NCBI GenBank assembly: GCA_009779925.1
Contig: WRAZ01000015.1
Location: 1-44,210 of the forward strand
Length of the DNA stretch: 44,210 nucleotides
Origin: Chitinivibrionia bacterium
GTDB lineage: Bacteria > Fibrobacterota > Chitinivibrionia > Chitinivibrionales > Chitinivibrionaceae
Direction of reading: 5' to 3'
Positions 23,187 through 32,260 of this stretch are shown piece after piece. Within the stretch, counting starts at the first letter, position 1, and each line of letters begins with the position of its first letter. The notes under the pieces were generated by a model. The model saw nothing but the letters and a program-made list of their open reading frames with translations. It was not told the origin of the DNA and ran no database searches. The translations under genes were made by a program, and so were the position numbers.

Positions 23187-25642
23187 AGCAGTTGCTCGTT
23201 GATTTTTTCTAAGAGTTCTCTTGTTTGCTTTGACCACGATTTTTCTTTTAATGCCGCAAGCGACTCTCTTGCTTTATTTTTGTCCCAATCTGCGCACGCG
23301 GACTTGATTTCTTGCAGTTTTTCGCGTAAAAGCGGTTTGTCTTCGTTTGCGGGGTCTTCGACGGGTTCTTCTTTTTGCGGCGACAGTTCGTTTACAAAGT
23401 CCTTGAGCGCGCTGAGGAAAACAGGCGTTTCGCTTGCTATTAACTCTATATTATTTTCCCGCCCTAATTGTTCTAATTTAAGAGCGGTGGCGGAGAGGTC
23501 GGTTTTATTCACGTTTGCCAGCGCGTTTTTCACTCCGTGCGTATATATTATGTACATCCGTATGTCTTCCGCGCTGTAGGAGCCGCTTTTTTCGATAATC
23601 GCGTCTAATACGTCGATGGCTTTATTCGCGTCTTGCAAGAATAACTCTATAAGTTGCGGGTCAATACTCGGTTGCACCGCTTCGGCGGCGTCCTGCGCTT
23701 TTTTGTTGAGCGCGTTTAGTTGCTTTGCGGCTTCGATTATCTCGGGCGGTTGCTTGTCGCGTATCAATTTGTTCAGGACAAAATTTAATTGGCGCACGTC
23801 GATTGGCTTGGAAATAAAGTCGTCAAAACCGTTTTTCAAGAAAACGTCCGCTTGACCAACCACGGCGTTTGCCGACAATGCGACAATGGGGTGAGTATAT
23901 CCCAAATCTCTGATGATTTTTGTAGCCTCCACGCCGTCCATTTTCGGCATCATGTGATCCATAAATATTATGTCGTATTCGTTGCCTTGTTTAATCTTTT
24001 CTATTGCGGCAAATCCGCTGTCAACCGAGTCGATGTTCAATCCGTATGGCGTTAAAAGTCCTCTTGCGACGTATATATTCGTTTCTACGTCGTCCACAAT
24101 CAATATTTTGCCGTATGGCATCGGGTCGCGTATTACTTGGGTGCGCTTCATTTGCGCCCTACTGCTTGAGCGGAAATTGTGCAGGGTTTCTACCATTTCT
24201 TTTCCCAATACGGAGGTATCGACCTTACCCTGCGGCAAAAATACGGTGAAAGTTGTGCCTACACCGGGGTCGCTTTCTATGGAGATGTCGCCGTTCATCA
24301 TACGAATTAACTTGCGCGTAATGCTCATTCCAAGCCCCGTTCCTTCCGTAGAGCGATTGGTTTCGAGGTTAAAGCGGGAATACTCGTCGAACAGTTTGTC
24401 AACCTGCTCTTTTGACATACCCTGCCCCGTGTCGCTTACGCTGACTACCAAGGTCGTTATCTCGTCGTCGCCCTCAATCGGGTTTGATGAAACGGACATT
24501 TTTACCGTGCCTTTGGACGTATATTTTAAGGCGTTGGAAAGTACGTTGTTCAAAATCTGTTTTATGCGGAGTTCGTCGCCGTATAGCATTGTCGGCAAAT
24601 CTTCTTCTATGTGCAGTTCAAATTCTATGGGCTTACTGCCGATACGCATCATATTCAGTTGCGCCGTATCGCTGACAAGGCTCGCCGTTTCGTATTTTGA
24701 GGCAACCAGTTCAAATTTGCCCGCTTCGATTTTTGACAAATCAAGAATGTCGTTGATTATACAGAGCAACATATCGCCCGAAGAGTAAATTTTCTCGAGC
24801 CCGTCCCTTACGTCTTGCTCCAGCATTTCGTTATGAAGCTGTATTTCGGTAATGCCCAAAATGGCGTTCATCGGCGTGCGGATTTCGTGGCTCATTGTGC
24901 TCAGGAACGTACTTTTTGCCTTATTGGCGACCCTTGCTTCTTCGAGAGCTTCCGAAAGAGCCGTCATAAATTTTTGCTCCGTTAATAGCATTTTGCGAAC
25001 AAACAACACTATAATGGCAAGCACAATTATATATGAGAGTATAAGCAACAACAATACAATCTGCGACATTTGCGAAAGGGTTTGTTCCAGTTCGGAAACG
25101 AGATTGTTAGACCAAATATAGCCTATTACTTCGCCATTTCGCACTATCGGCAACATTGCGTTCATAATATTTCCGCGCACCATAGTTCCCATCGAAACTT
25201 TAGCGGCGCCCGTTGCCATAACCTGCCGACCGGGATGATATTCGCCTATGGCAACGCCTACTCTGCTCTGATGCTCGGCGGAAGGACCGTAAGTAAGTAT
25301 GGCGTCCAGCTCTCGGGAATAATAGCCCACGCCCAAGCCCGGGGTGGAGAGAGCTACATCGTCGGTGATTTCGCGCAATGCGTCGTTCAGCGCCATAATC
25401 TGCTCTTCTCGCGAGGCGTTTTCCATACCGACATTAGTCAATAATTCGTTATAACCGCCGAGGGCAAGTCGGGAATCGAGTATTCTGGCAAACGCCATTA
25501 GGTTATTGCTTTTTTGCTCGTAAAAAATATTTTTATTTACATAAGACGAGATATACCAAATAGCCACAAACGGAATGCTGAGGCACAACGCTAATATAAT
25601 TATCGTTTTACCGTGCTGTTTAACAATGCCGACTTTTCCCAT
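23129..25642 (-). CDS. Hybrid sensor histidine kinase (HisKA-HATPase-REC-HPt)
   Basis: 837 residues from the ATG at 25642, chosen because AGGAG lies 7 bases upstream. TM1 is about 12-32 and TM2 about 196-217, with a periplasmic sensor domain between that resembles a single-Cache/PAS-like fold. HisKA has the phospho-acceptor His252 in SHEIRTPMN; ATPase motifs are NVLSNALKYTSKG, DTGQGM and GTGLGM; the receiver Asp is at about 562 in MDHMMPKMDG; an HPt-like helix with HGVKNAL (His about 702) ends it. Signal passes His-Asp-His inside one protein, probably on to the HD-GYP regulator encoded upstream. Confidence 0.93.
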   Translation of the reverse strand: MGKVGIVKQHGKTIIILALCLSIPFVAIWYISSYVNKNIFYEQKSNNLMAFARILDSRLALGGYNELLTNVGMENASREEQIMALNDALREITDDVALSTPGLGVGYYSRELDAILTYGPSAEHQSRVGVAIGEYHPGRQVMATGAAKVSMGTMVRGNIMNAMLPIVRNGEVIGYIWSNNLVSELEQTLSQMSQIVLLLLILSYIIVLAIIVLFVRKMLLTEQKFMTALSEALEEARVANKAKSTFLSTMSHEIRTPMNAILGITEIQLHNEMLEQDVRDGLEKIYSSGDMLLCIINDILDLSKIEAGKFELVASKYETASLVSDTAQLNMMRIGSKPIEFELHIEEDLPTMLYGDELRIKQILNNVLSNALKYTSKGTVKMSVSSNPIEGDDEITTLVVSVSDTGQGMSKEQVDKLFDEYSRFNLETNRSTEGTGLGMSITRKLIRMMNGDISIESDPGVGTTFTVFLPQGKVDTSVLGKEMVETLHNFRSSSRAQMKRTQVIRDPMPYGKILIVDDVETNIYVARGLLTPYGLNIDSVDSGFAAIEKIKQGNEYDIIFMDHMMPKMDGVEATKIIRDLGYTHPIVALSANAVVGQADVFLKNGFDDFISKPIDVRQLNFVLNKLIRDKQPPEIIEAAKQLNALNKKAQDAAEAVQPSIDPQLIELFLQDANKAIDVLDAIIEKSGSYSAEDIRMYIIYTHGVKNALANVNKTDLSATALKLEQLGRENNIELIASETPVFLSALKDFVNELSPQKEEPVEDPANEDKPLLREKLQEIKSACADWDKNKARESLAALKEKSWSKQTRELLEKINEQLLHSDFDEIESEIDKFTEGL

Positions 25643-25713
25643 ATTCATACTCCTGTTTATACATTTTTTTCTATGCAACCTTTAGGCGAAAACTTTGTTT
25701 TTTCGCGTATGCC

Positions 25714-26724
25714 TCATCGAACGACCGCTTCAAATTTATCCCTTACCTCGTAGAAAACGCCTGCAACCAAAGGGTCAAAATGTTTTCCCGCGCCTTCCAT
25801 AATGATTTCCACTGCTTTTTCAGGCGGAAACGGCTTTTTGTACGGGCGCTCCGAAACGAGTGCGTCGTACACGTCGGCAATCGCCATAAGCCGCCCCTGA
25901 AGCGGAATATCCGTGCCTGTTAACCCTCGCGGATAGCCTGTTCCGTCCCATTTTTCGTGGTGGCTGCCTGCGAAAATTCTTGCATTTCTCAAAAATTCCA
26001 CATCATACGTCCGCGAAGCAATTTTGTCGATAGCCCGCTCGCCTTCAATAGCGTGAGTTTTCATAATTGTAAATTCCTCGTCGGTCAGCTTGCCGGGTTT
26101 ATTCAGAATTGTGTCCGATATAGCGATTTTTCCCACGTCGTGCAAACGCGCCGACGAAATAAACGATTCCCTGTTTATTTCCTTGATGTCATCGGCATAT
26201 ATTCCCCGTTCCGACAAGGAATCCAATAATATTCGGATGTATGTTGACGTGCGTTCGACGTGCCCGCCCGTTTCTTCGTCTCGGCTTTCCAACAAATCTG
26301 CGAACCCGGATATGATGGCATTTTGCAAATTCCGCAGTTGCGCCGTCCGTTCGCGGATTATGTCGTCTATATGTAAATGCGTTTTTATGCGGTTTTCCAA
26401 AACGGGAGCGGAAAACGGCTTTGTGATAAAATCAATTACTCCGAGCTGAAAGCCTTTCGCTTCTACTTCGGCGTCGATAAGGCTCGTCAGAAAAATGACG
26501 GGAATATCCGCATTATTTTCTTTCAGACGGCTCAGCGCCTCAAATCCGTCCATTTCAGGCATTTCAATGTCCAACAGAATTAAATCCGGCGTTGTTTTTT
26601 CAAGAAATTTGAACATTTTTTCCGCCGACGGCAGAGTTATCACCCGATATTGCTCTTGCAATGCCTTTTCCGCCAAAGACAAATTAGTATTGTTGTCGTC
26701 CACAACAAAAATTGTTTTTTTCAT
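25714..26724 (-). CDS. Response regulator with HD-GYP domain
   Basis: 336 residues. The receiver domain has phospho-acceptor Asp52 (LLDIEMPEMDG) and Lys102 (TKPF). The HD domain has H195-D196 (ARLHDVGKI), HAIEGE and HHEKWDGTGYP at 255-265, all metal ligands of c-di-GMP phosphodiesterases of the RpfG type. First gene of the operon with the histidine kinase 71 bases downstream, so the pair probably links an external signal to c-di-GMP breakdown. Confidence 0.92.
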   Translation of the reverse strand: MKKTIFVVDDNNTNLSLAEKALQEQYRVITLPSAEKMFKFLEKTTPDLILLDIEMPEMDGFEALSRLKENNADIPVIFLTSLIDAEVEAKGFQLGVIDFITKPFSAPVLENRIKTHLHIDDIIRERTAQLRNLQNAIISGFADLLESRDEETGGHVERTSTYIRILLDSLSERGIYADDIKEINRESFISSARLHDVGKIAISDTILNKPGKLTDEEFTIMKTHAIEGERAIDKIASRTYDVEFLRNARIFAGSHHEKWDGTGYPRGLTGTDIPLQGRLMAIADVYDALVSERPYKKPFPPEKAVEIIMEGAGKHFDPLVAGVFYEVRDKFEAVVR

Positions 26725-26793
26725 AATTTCAACCTTTCGCGCGATGTTCGCCCACGCATTGTATTGCTTTTAAAGCCCATTTTGTCTTTATAT

Positions 26794-26823
26794 AATATAC
26801 ACTATTATTTTCCCGTTTGTCAA
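26794..26823 (-). promoter_or_regulatory. Promoter of the HD-GYP/kinase operon
   Basis: Reverse strand TTGACA (26823-26818), 18 bases, TATATT (26799-26794), 70 bases before the start codon. The rest of the 26725-27025 gap contains only this and the promoter repeat at 26888. Confidence 0.75.
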
Positions 26824-26887
26824 TAGTAATTCAGTAATTTCGCAATTTTGCTTAATCTGTTGTTTTTTATGAGAAGTCGGAAAATTC

Positions 26888-26936
26888 ATAGAAAACAAAT
26901 TACTTCCGAAAACTGTCGTAAAAATAACGTATATTC
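26888..26936 (+). promoter_or_regulatory. 49-bp promoter repeat, copy 7 (glycosyltransferase gene)
   Basis: ATAGAAAACAAATTACTTCC through AACGTATATT. The most diverged copy; the box reads TATATT at 26930-26935. The start codon is 90 bases downstream. Confidence 0.5.
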
Positions 26937-27025
26937 TCCCTAAAAACTAACTCTTAACACTAAAACAAAATGGGCAAAAAAAATGAACAAGACCTCTCTA
27001 AACGCTTGACAATTGGAATTATCCA

Positions 27026-28180
27026 ATGAAAATAGCGTTTATTTCAACTTTGGACTCAAGCGACGTTAATGCTTGGAGCGGCTCAATATATTATATTTCG
27101 CAAACCTTGCGCGAAATAGGAGAAGTTGCGATAATTGATAAATTATTCGCCAAAAGAAGCAAGGCAGAAAGGGCTTTTGCAAAAATTTGCAGATTGTTTT
27201 GGAAATTTTTGGGCAAGCGATATATTGGCGAACAAACAATACGAGTTGCAAAATTTTACGCAAAACAAATAGAAAATCAGTTGCCAAGCGATGTCGATGT
27301 TGTTTTTTCTCACGATTCGATTGTTTTGGCTTACTTGAAAACAGATAAATTAAAAGTGCTTTATACCGATGTAGCAGAGTTTTGCGGTATGTTGAATTAT
27401 TATCCGGGTTATTACAATCTTTCTCCGCAAACAATAAAAATCGCCACAAAAATGGAAGAGGCAACCCTAAATAACTGCAATTTGGTTTTGTATTCTTCGG
27501 AATGGGCGGCAAACGGAGCAAAAAACAACTATAAAATTAACGATCCGAACAAAATAAAAGTTGTGCCTTTCGGAGCAAATATTGAATGTGGTCGGACAAA
27601 GAACAATATAGCCGAAATTATAGAAAGCAAAGAAAAAAACAAATGCAATTTGCTTTTCATAGGTGTAGATTGGGAACGAAAAGGTGGCGACATAGCATTG
27701 GAAACAGCAAAAAATCTTTACGAAAAAGGCGTTAGCGTTCGTTTGGATATTATAGGAATTAAAGATTGCCCCGTAGAATTGCCGAATTATGTAAAAAATC
27801 ACGGATTTGTTTCAAAATCGACAGCCGCAGGCAAGAAAAAGATTGATAATTTGTTTGAAAAAGCGCACTTTCTTATTTTGCCGACCCGCGCTGAGTGTTT
27901 TGGCGTAGTGTTTTGTGAGGCTTCAAGTTTTGGACTTCCAAGCTTGACAACAAAGACGGGCGGAGTGGCAAGCGCCGTTCTTGACAATAAAAACGGAAAA
28001 TTATTTGAACGGACTGATAATGGTGAGAAATATGCGGAATATATACAAGCAATGCTTGCTGATTATGAGAATTACAAAAAATTATGTTTTTCGTCGTTCG
28101 AGCAATACGAAACCCGCTTAAATTGGAAAGTCGCAGGCGAGAGAATTTTCGAATATATCGAGAAATTACGAAAGAAGTAG
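27026..28180 (+). CDS. GT4-like glycosyltransferase
   Basis: 384 residues of GT-B type. The acceptor half opens with STLDSSDVNAWSGSIYY; the donor half has FIGVDWERKGGDIALE and the nucleotide-sugar motif AECFGVVFCEASSFG with its two Glu residues, then GGVASAV. Typical of enzymes that build surface polysaccharides or glycolipids; sugar unknown. The ribosome site is weak (TTGGAATT). Confidence 0.9.
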   Translation: MKIAFISTLDSSDVNAWSGSIYYISQTLREIGEVAIIDKLFAKRSKAERAFAKICRLFWKFLGKRYIGEQTIRVAKFYAKQIENQLPSDVDVVFSHDSIVLAYLKTDKLKVLYTDVAEFCGMLNYYPGYYNLSPQTIKIATKMEEATLNNCNLVLYSSEWAANGAKNNYKINDPNKIKVVPFGANIECGRTKNNIAEIIESKEKNKCNLLFIGVDWERKGGDIALETAKNLYEKGVSVRLDIIGIKDCPVELPNYVKNHGFVSKSTAAGKKKIDNLFEKAHFLILPTRAECFGVVFCEASSFGLPSLTTKTGGVASAVLDNKNGKLFERTDNGEKYAEYIQAMLADYENYKKLCFSSFEQYETRLNWKVAGERIFEYIEKLRKK

Positions 28181-28263
28181 TTGGTGCTGACGGTTGCTCC
28201 TCTTTTCTTTTTCGGCAAAACGTATTTTATAGCTTTGATAAAGATAAACAACGGAGGCAGACT

Positions 28264-28593
28264 ATGTTTACACGCACACGCACCGCTACGACAACCGCTC
28301 TTAATACAGATTTGAAGAGAGAAAGAATTGGTGCAATTAAAAATAAACTTCCCGACATTTTCGGCGAAGAAATAAAAGATGTCAGAGTGGAAGAAATATG
28401 GGAAGACGTCGCGGGCGTGCATTTTACATTCTCTTTTCTTTCTCCGAGAGCGGACGTATTTAAGAGAGCGCAATCGTCAAAAACAGAAAGGTCGCCTTAC
28501 GAAGCCTTGTTTGATTACGAAAGATTATACAAGGAAGTTGTGTTAGATAAAAACGGAAACATTATTTCTATAAAAATGCACAAAAATGCGTAA
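28264..28593 (+). CDS. 109-residue protein preceding the PIN gene
   Basis: From ATG 28264 with ACGGAGGC upstream; the longer frame to 28084 overlaps the glycosyltransferase and is not used. Soluble, charged, with a middle part VEEIWEDVAGVHFTF. No family recognised. An AACGTATTTT box lies at about 28219. Its end overlaps the PIN gene by 8 bases, so it stands where an antitoxin would be, but it has no recognisable DNA-binding motif. Confidence 0.7.
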   Translation: MFTRTRTATTTALNTDLKRERIGAIKNKLPDIFGEEIKDVRVEEIWEDVAGVHFTFSFLSPRADVFKRAQSSKTERSPYEALFDYERLYKEVVLDKNGNIISIKMHKNA

Positions 28594-29050
28594 AATAGTA
28601 CTGGACTCAAATGCTTTTATACTGTATCTTGCAGGATTGGTAAATAAAAACCAAATCGGAAACTACGCCAGAAAATCTGACTGGAATAGTGAGGATTTTC
28701 ATTATTTGTGCGAAATAATAAACGAGGAAGAGTGTGATATAATAACAACCCCCAACGTTTTGACGGAAACAGACAATATTCTAAACCGAATAAGCGGAGA
28801 TGACAAATACAAATATTTGTATTTGGTAAAAAACATATATCTTAAAAGCATTGAAGAGTATATTAAATCCGAAGAGGCGTCAAATGAAGGTTTTTTCGAC
28901 CAACTCGGCTTGGCGGATTCCGTAGTGCTAAAAGTAGCGCAAAGATCTGATTTGTTAATATCGGCGGACAGCGAACTTTGCCGCTATGCCGAAGCGCTGA
29001 ATATAAAACTTGTGGATCTTACAAAAAACAAAGCGAGACAATATGAATAA
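28586..29050 (+). CDS. PIN-domain protein, probable RNase
   Basis: 154 residues. VLDSNAFILYL places the first Asp, TPNVLTETDNIL the Glu, LADSVVLKVA and LISADSELCRYA the later acids of the PIN active site. PIN proteins are mostly RNases of toxin-antitoxin systems. It is coupled to the 109-residue gene before it and to the glycosyltransferase after it, both by 8-base overlaps. Confidence 0.85.
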   Translation: MRKIVLDSNAFILYLAGLVNKNQIGNYARKSDWNSEDFHYLCEIINEEECDIITTPNVLTETDNILNRISGDDKYKYLYLVKNIYLKSIEEYIKSEEASNEGFFDQLGLADSVVLKVAQRSDLLISADSELCRYAEALNIKLVDLTKNKARQYE

Positions 29051-30167
29051 AATTTGCGTAATAATCCCTGTTTTCAACAACGAAAACACTATAAAAAACA
29101 TAGTAATCGAGGCGAAAAAATCGGTTGGCGACAATCTTATCGTTATAAACGACGGCTCAACCGACAATACAACGCAAATTTTAAGCGAATTCGACAATCT
29201 TAACGTCCATAAATTCCCTAAAAATCGCGGAAAAGGCGCGGCGCTTCGCAAGGGTTTTGAAATTGCCATTTCTCTCGGTTGCACGCACGCAATAACGGTG
29301 GACGCGGACGGTCAACATTTCTGCGAATGGATAGAAATCGCAAGAAACGAGTGCGAAAAACATCCCGAAAAACTGCTTGTCGGCGCAAGAACTGGCGAAA
29401 ATCAAGGCGAAAACGCGCCGAAAAAGAACCTTTTTGCGCGAAATTTCGGAAATATGTGGATAAAAATTTACACGGGATTTGCGCTCAACGACACTCAAAG
29501 CGGATTTCGGGTTTATCCTATAGAAAAAATGAAAAACATCAAATTAAAAACAAACAGATTTGAGTTTGAGCAGGAAGTTTTGGTAAAATCTGCTTACGGC
29601 GGCATAGAGTTGGGCGAATTTGCCATACCGCAGGTTTATCAGCCGAAAGAAGAGCGGGTTTCACATTACCGAGTTTTTCGCGACAGCGTGCGCATAAGCT
29701 GGTTTTTCACCAAAACGGGCTTCAGAAAAATCCACAACGTTTTTGTCTCCGAACTAAAGTCGAACACCACGCCGAACAAGGCAGCAATTTCGTTTTCGCT
29801 CGGCATTTTCTGGGGGATTTTCCCTATTTACGGATTTCAAACGGCGGCGGCGATTATATCCGCAACGCTCCTGAAACTCAACCGCCCGCTGACATTTTTA
29901 GGCTCAAACATTTCCATTCCGCCTATGATTCCGTTCCTTATTATTGCGGGAGTATGGGTTGGCTCGACAGCGTTTCCGCCGAAAGTCGAAGAATTGCCGA
30001 ACGTGCAGGCGCTCATCACGCTTTTTTCCGAAAACAAGAAGGAATTTTTCATAATAAGCGGAAAATATTTCATAATAGGAAGCGCGCTTCTGGCAACCGC
30101 CGCAGGATTGCTCGCGTATGTAATTACGTATCCGATATGCAAAACTTTAGGACAGCGCGGGAAATAA
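29043..30167 (+). CDS. GT2 glycosyltransferase with C-terminal DUF2062
   Basis: 374 residues from the ATG at 29043. Residues 1-230 form a GT-A domain of the dolichyl-phosphate mannosyltransferase type (VIINDGSTDNTTQ, TVDADGQH metal site, GFRVYP). Residues about 245-365 are DUF2062 with three TM segments (GIFWGIFPIYGFQTAAA). This fusion is common in envelope lipid or glycan synthesis. Overlaps the PIN gene; the secreted protein gene starts 4 bases after its stop. Confidence 0.92.
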   Translation: MNKICVIIPVFNNENTIKNIVIEAKKSVGDNLIVINDGSTDNTTQILSEFDNLNVHKFPKNRGKGAALRKGFEIAISLGCTHAITVDADGQHFCEWIEIARNECEKHPEKLLVGARTGENQGENAPKKNLFARNFGNMWIKIYTGFALNDTQSGFRVYPIEKMKNIKLKTNRFEFEQEVLVKSAYGGIELGEFAIPQVYQPKEERVSHYRVFRDSVRISWFFTKTGFRKIHNVFVSELKSNTTPNKAAISFSLGIFWGIFPIYGFQTAAAIISATLLKLNRPLTFLGSNISIPPMIPFLIIAGVWVGSTAFPPKVEELPNVQALITLFSENKKEFFIISGKYFIIGSALLATAAGLLAYVITYPICKTLGQRGK

Positions 30168-30171
30168 AAAC

Positions 30172-31725
30172 TTGCAAAAAACACTATTTTTTCACATATT
30201 ATTCTTAGCATTTTTTCCGTGTTTGGCGCAAATAAAAGTCAGCGAAGTTATGCGAAATCCCATCGGCGGAAGAACAGCCGCAAGAGCGCATCAATACATA
30301 GAAATCGTAAATTTAGGCGACGAAACCGTTTCCATAGAGGGAATGCGACTTTTTACAGGCGCCGTTTTCAACAACATTTTACCCGTCGAAAGAGGCGCAA
30401 TCCCACAAGGAATTACAGGAACAAGCGAAATAAAGTCGGGGCAAATAGCAATAATTTTGAGCAGAGAAATAATCCCGATTTTTGAGCAGTTTCGCCACGA
30501 AATTCCCGACGACGTTGTAGTTTTAACCGTAAACTTAATAACCATCTGCGGCGGATTTGCCGCAAACGACGGCTTTGTAATAATCCGCGCAAACGACACC
30601 ATCGCCGAATTCCGAAACGCCTTTGAAAACGGCAGATACAAAGTTCACCCGACAACCCCCGAAACAAACGGATTTTCCCTAGTCCCGCAATCCTTATTGT
30701 GTAGAGACGCGATGCTCGCGTCTCCCGTTTGGAATGTAGAAATCCCAACAGTCGGAAAAATCAAAAATTTCAACAACGGCGTTCTGCGCGAATATCAAAT
30801 CGAGCGCCAAGGCAACGAATTTGCAATCAAGATTTTATACAGGAATTTCGGCAGAACCGCAAAAATCGAAGGCAAAAATTTAAGCCAAAATTCGGGCGAA
30901 ATCTCACTGACAAAACCGCTTGCTTCGTCTGTAATTTTTGAAATAAACATAGAAAATCAAACATTTTTCGACACAATTTGGACAGCAAATTTATTCGCGG
31001 AAAAAGGCTCGGTCGTCATTTCCGAAGTCGATGCAAGAGCAAGTGTGGAATGGATAGAACTTTATTGGAAAAACGAGTGTTTTCCGCTTGAAGGCTGGCA
31101 TTTGCTTGTCGGCGGAAGCGTTGTAAATTTACCGCGCCTCGAATGCCCGCCAAACAGAATTCTATGCGTAAGTGAAAGAGAAAGCAGTGGGTTAGTAGAA
31201 ATGACAAGAGTGCCGAATTGGCGAAAAATAAACAATTTTGAGGATACCATTTATTTAGTCGCACCGTTCGGCGTAATCGACAGCATTGCTTTTACGCGCG
31301 ACATCTGGACAGACTCGAGAGACCGCTCAACCGTTCAGCGAAGAGACATAAACGGCTGCGGTTTTGACAGCGACAATGTTTTCGCAGGCACTGCAAATCC
31401 GGGCGCAGTTTTAAGATTTACTCCGCAAAGAAATTTTTCCATAAATTTGTCAAGCAAAAAATTCACCCCCAACGGCGACGGGCATTTGGACAGCCTTATA
31501 ATCACCGCTTCAAAGCCCCGAAGCGGAACTGTAAAAATAGAAATTTACGCAATGGACGGAAATTTGCTGAGAACTTTTGAAAGCCCCGCCCAAACCCGCT
31601 TTTCGTGGGACGGAAGAAACGAATTCGGCAGAATAGCCCCCGTCGGTCCCGTTTTTGTGATTGGAACATTTGAAGGCGGCGGAAGAAAGTTCACCGACAG
31701 AAAAAATGCTGTTTTGTGGAGGTGA
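30172..31725 (+). CDS. Secreted lamin-tail-like protein with FlgD/CHU_C-type end
   Basis: 517 residues; start is a TTG at 30172, as no ATG precedes the signal peptide (LFFHILFLAFFPCLAQ). Residues 20-130 resemble a lamin-tail domain (VSEVMRNPIGG, YIEIVNLGDETVSIEG). The C-terminal about 90 residues have KFTPNGDGHLDSL, GTVKIEIYAMDGNLLRTF and FSWDGRNEFG, the pattern of secretion-linked CHU_C/FlgD-Ig domains. A palindrome at 30701-30724 encodes CRDAMLASPV in frame. Probably exported to the cell surface. Confidence 0.8.
   Translation: MQKTLFFHILFLAFFPCLAQIKVSEVMRNPIGGRTAARAHQYIEIVNLGDETVSIEGMRLFTGAVFNNILPVERGAIPQGITGTSEIKSGQIAIILSREIIPIFEQFRHEIPDDVVVLTVNLITICGGFAANDGFVIIRANDTIAEFRNAFENGRYKVHPTTPETNGFSLVPQSLLCRDAMLASPVWNVEIPTVGKIKNFNNGVLREYQIERQGNEFAIKILYRNFGRTAKIEGKNLSQNSGEISLTKPLASSVIFEINIENQTFFDTIWTANLFAEKGSVVISEVDARASVEWIELYWKNECFPLEGWHLLVGGSVVNLPRLECPPNRILCVSERESSGLVEMTRVPNWRKINNFEDTIYLVAPFGVIDSIAFTRDIWTDSRDRSTVQRRDINGCGFDSDNVFAGTANPGAVLRFTPQRNFSINLSSKKFTPNGDGHLDSLIITASKPRSGTVKIEIYAMDGNLLRTFESPAQTRFSWDGRNEFGRIAPVGPVFVIGTFEGGGRKFTDRKNAVLWR
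30701..30724 (+). repeat. GTAGAGAC palindrome inside a coding region
   Basis: GAGACGCGA (30704-30712), loop TGC, TCGCGTCTC (30716-30724). In frame in the lamin-tail gene, encoding RDAMLASP. Confidence 0.75.
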
Positions 31726-31765
31726 GAAGATTTGGTGGTTTTTTGTATTTTGTTCCTACGTAAAT

Positions 31766-31791
31766 GAGGGCGAAAGATTTTTCGCCCCTAC
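31766..31791. repeat. GTAGGGGC-type palindrome between convergent genes
   Basis: AGGGCGAAA and TTTCGCCCCTAC pair around a short loop. It lies between convergent genes and supplies the stop codon of the small gene at 31788; probably terminates both. Confidence 0.65.
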
Positions 31792-31922
31792 ATCGTCTTT
31801 AACCTGCCAAACATTTTTTGTCCTTGTTTTTTACCGAAATTGTCCCAGTAAATAAGAACAAAAGGCGTTATTGCTACCGTGGCGGCTACAATTACAAGAA
31901 ACCATAAAAATTCCCAATCCAT
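31788..31922 (-). CDS. 44-residue single-TM small protein
   Basis: From ATG 31922, with GAAAGGGATT upstream; the longer frame to 31973 lacks such a site. MDWEFLWFLVIVAATVAITP is one TM segment, followed by a basic tail (KKQGQKMFGRLKTM). Its stop TAG lies in the palindrome at 31766-31791. A CGTATATTTATAG box at about 32025-32040 may be its promoter, inside repeat R1. Confidence 0.6.
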   Translation of the reverse strand: MDWEFLWFLVIVAATVAITPFVLIYWDNFGKKQGQKMFGRLKTM

Positions 31923-32020
31923 AATTAATCCCTTTCTTTGATAGAAAAACGACTCCGCCGATAATTCGGACATCGGAAGTCTTTTCTTTTTTTGTTCTAA
32001 TCACAGATTTCCCCTAATAA

Positions 32021-32220
32021 TTACTATAAATATACGTTCCGCACAAACTAAAAAGCGGATATTAAAAAAGCAAAGCCATTTTTGCTTCGTTTCTATCCGC
32101 CTTTCTCAACTTTCTTTTCTCCACACAGGTTTTCCAAGCAAAATTTCAAGCGCTTTCTTTATGTAGAATATACGGAAATGGGTGCGATAAGTGGCGACGG
32201 GGGCGGAAGGGAAATAAGAT
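32021..32220 (-). repeat. 200-bp repeat R1: gene-end fragment, terminator and promoter
   Basis: Nearly identical to R2 (32821-33021). On the reverse strand it reads as the end of an open frame (FYIKKALEILLGKPVWRK, stop), then a hairpin with GCGGATA/TATCCGC and a T-run, then CGTATATTTATAG. It fills the 31923-32260 gap; no other gene is seen there. Confidence 0.75.
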
Positions 32221-32260
32221 GGGGGAATTTTTTTACAACTTGGAGATTAGTGAGAGTTAA

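Noticed and set aside
23970-24788. 272-codon plus-strand ORF over the histidine kinase
   Set aside because: Antisense shadow of the kinase domains; no ribosome site or protein pattern.
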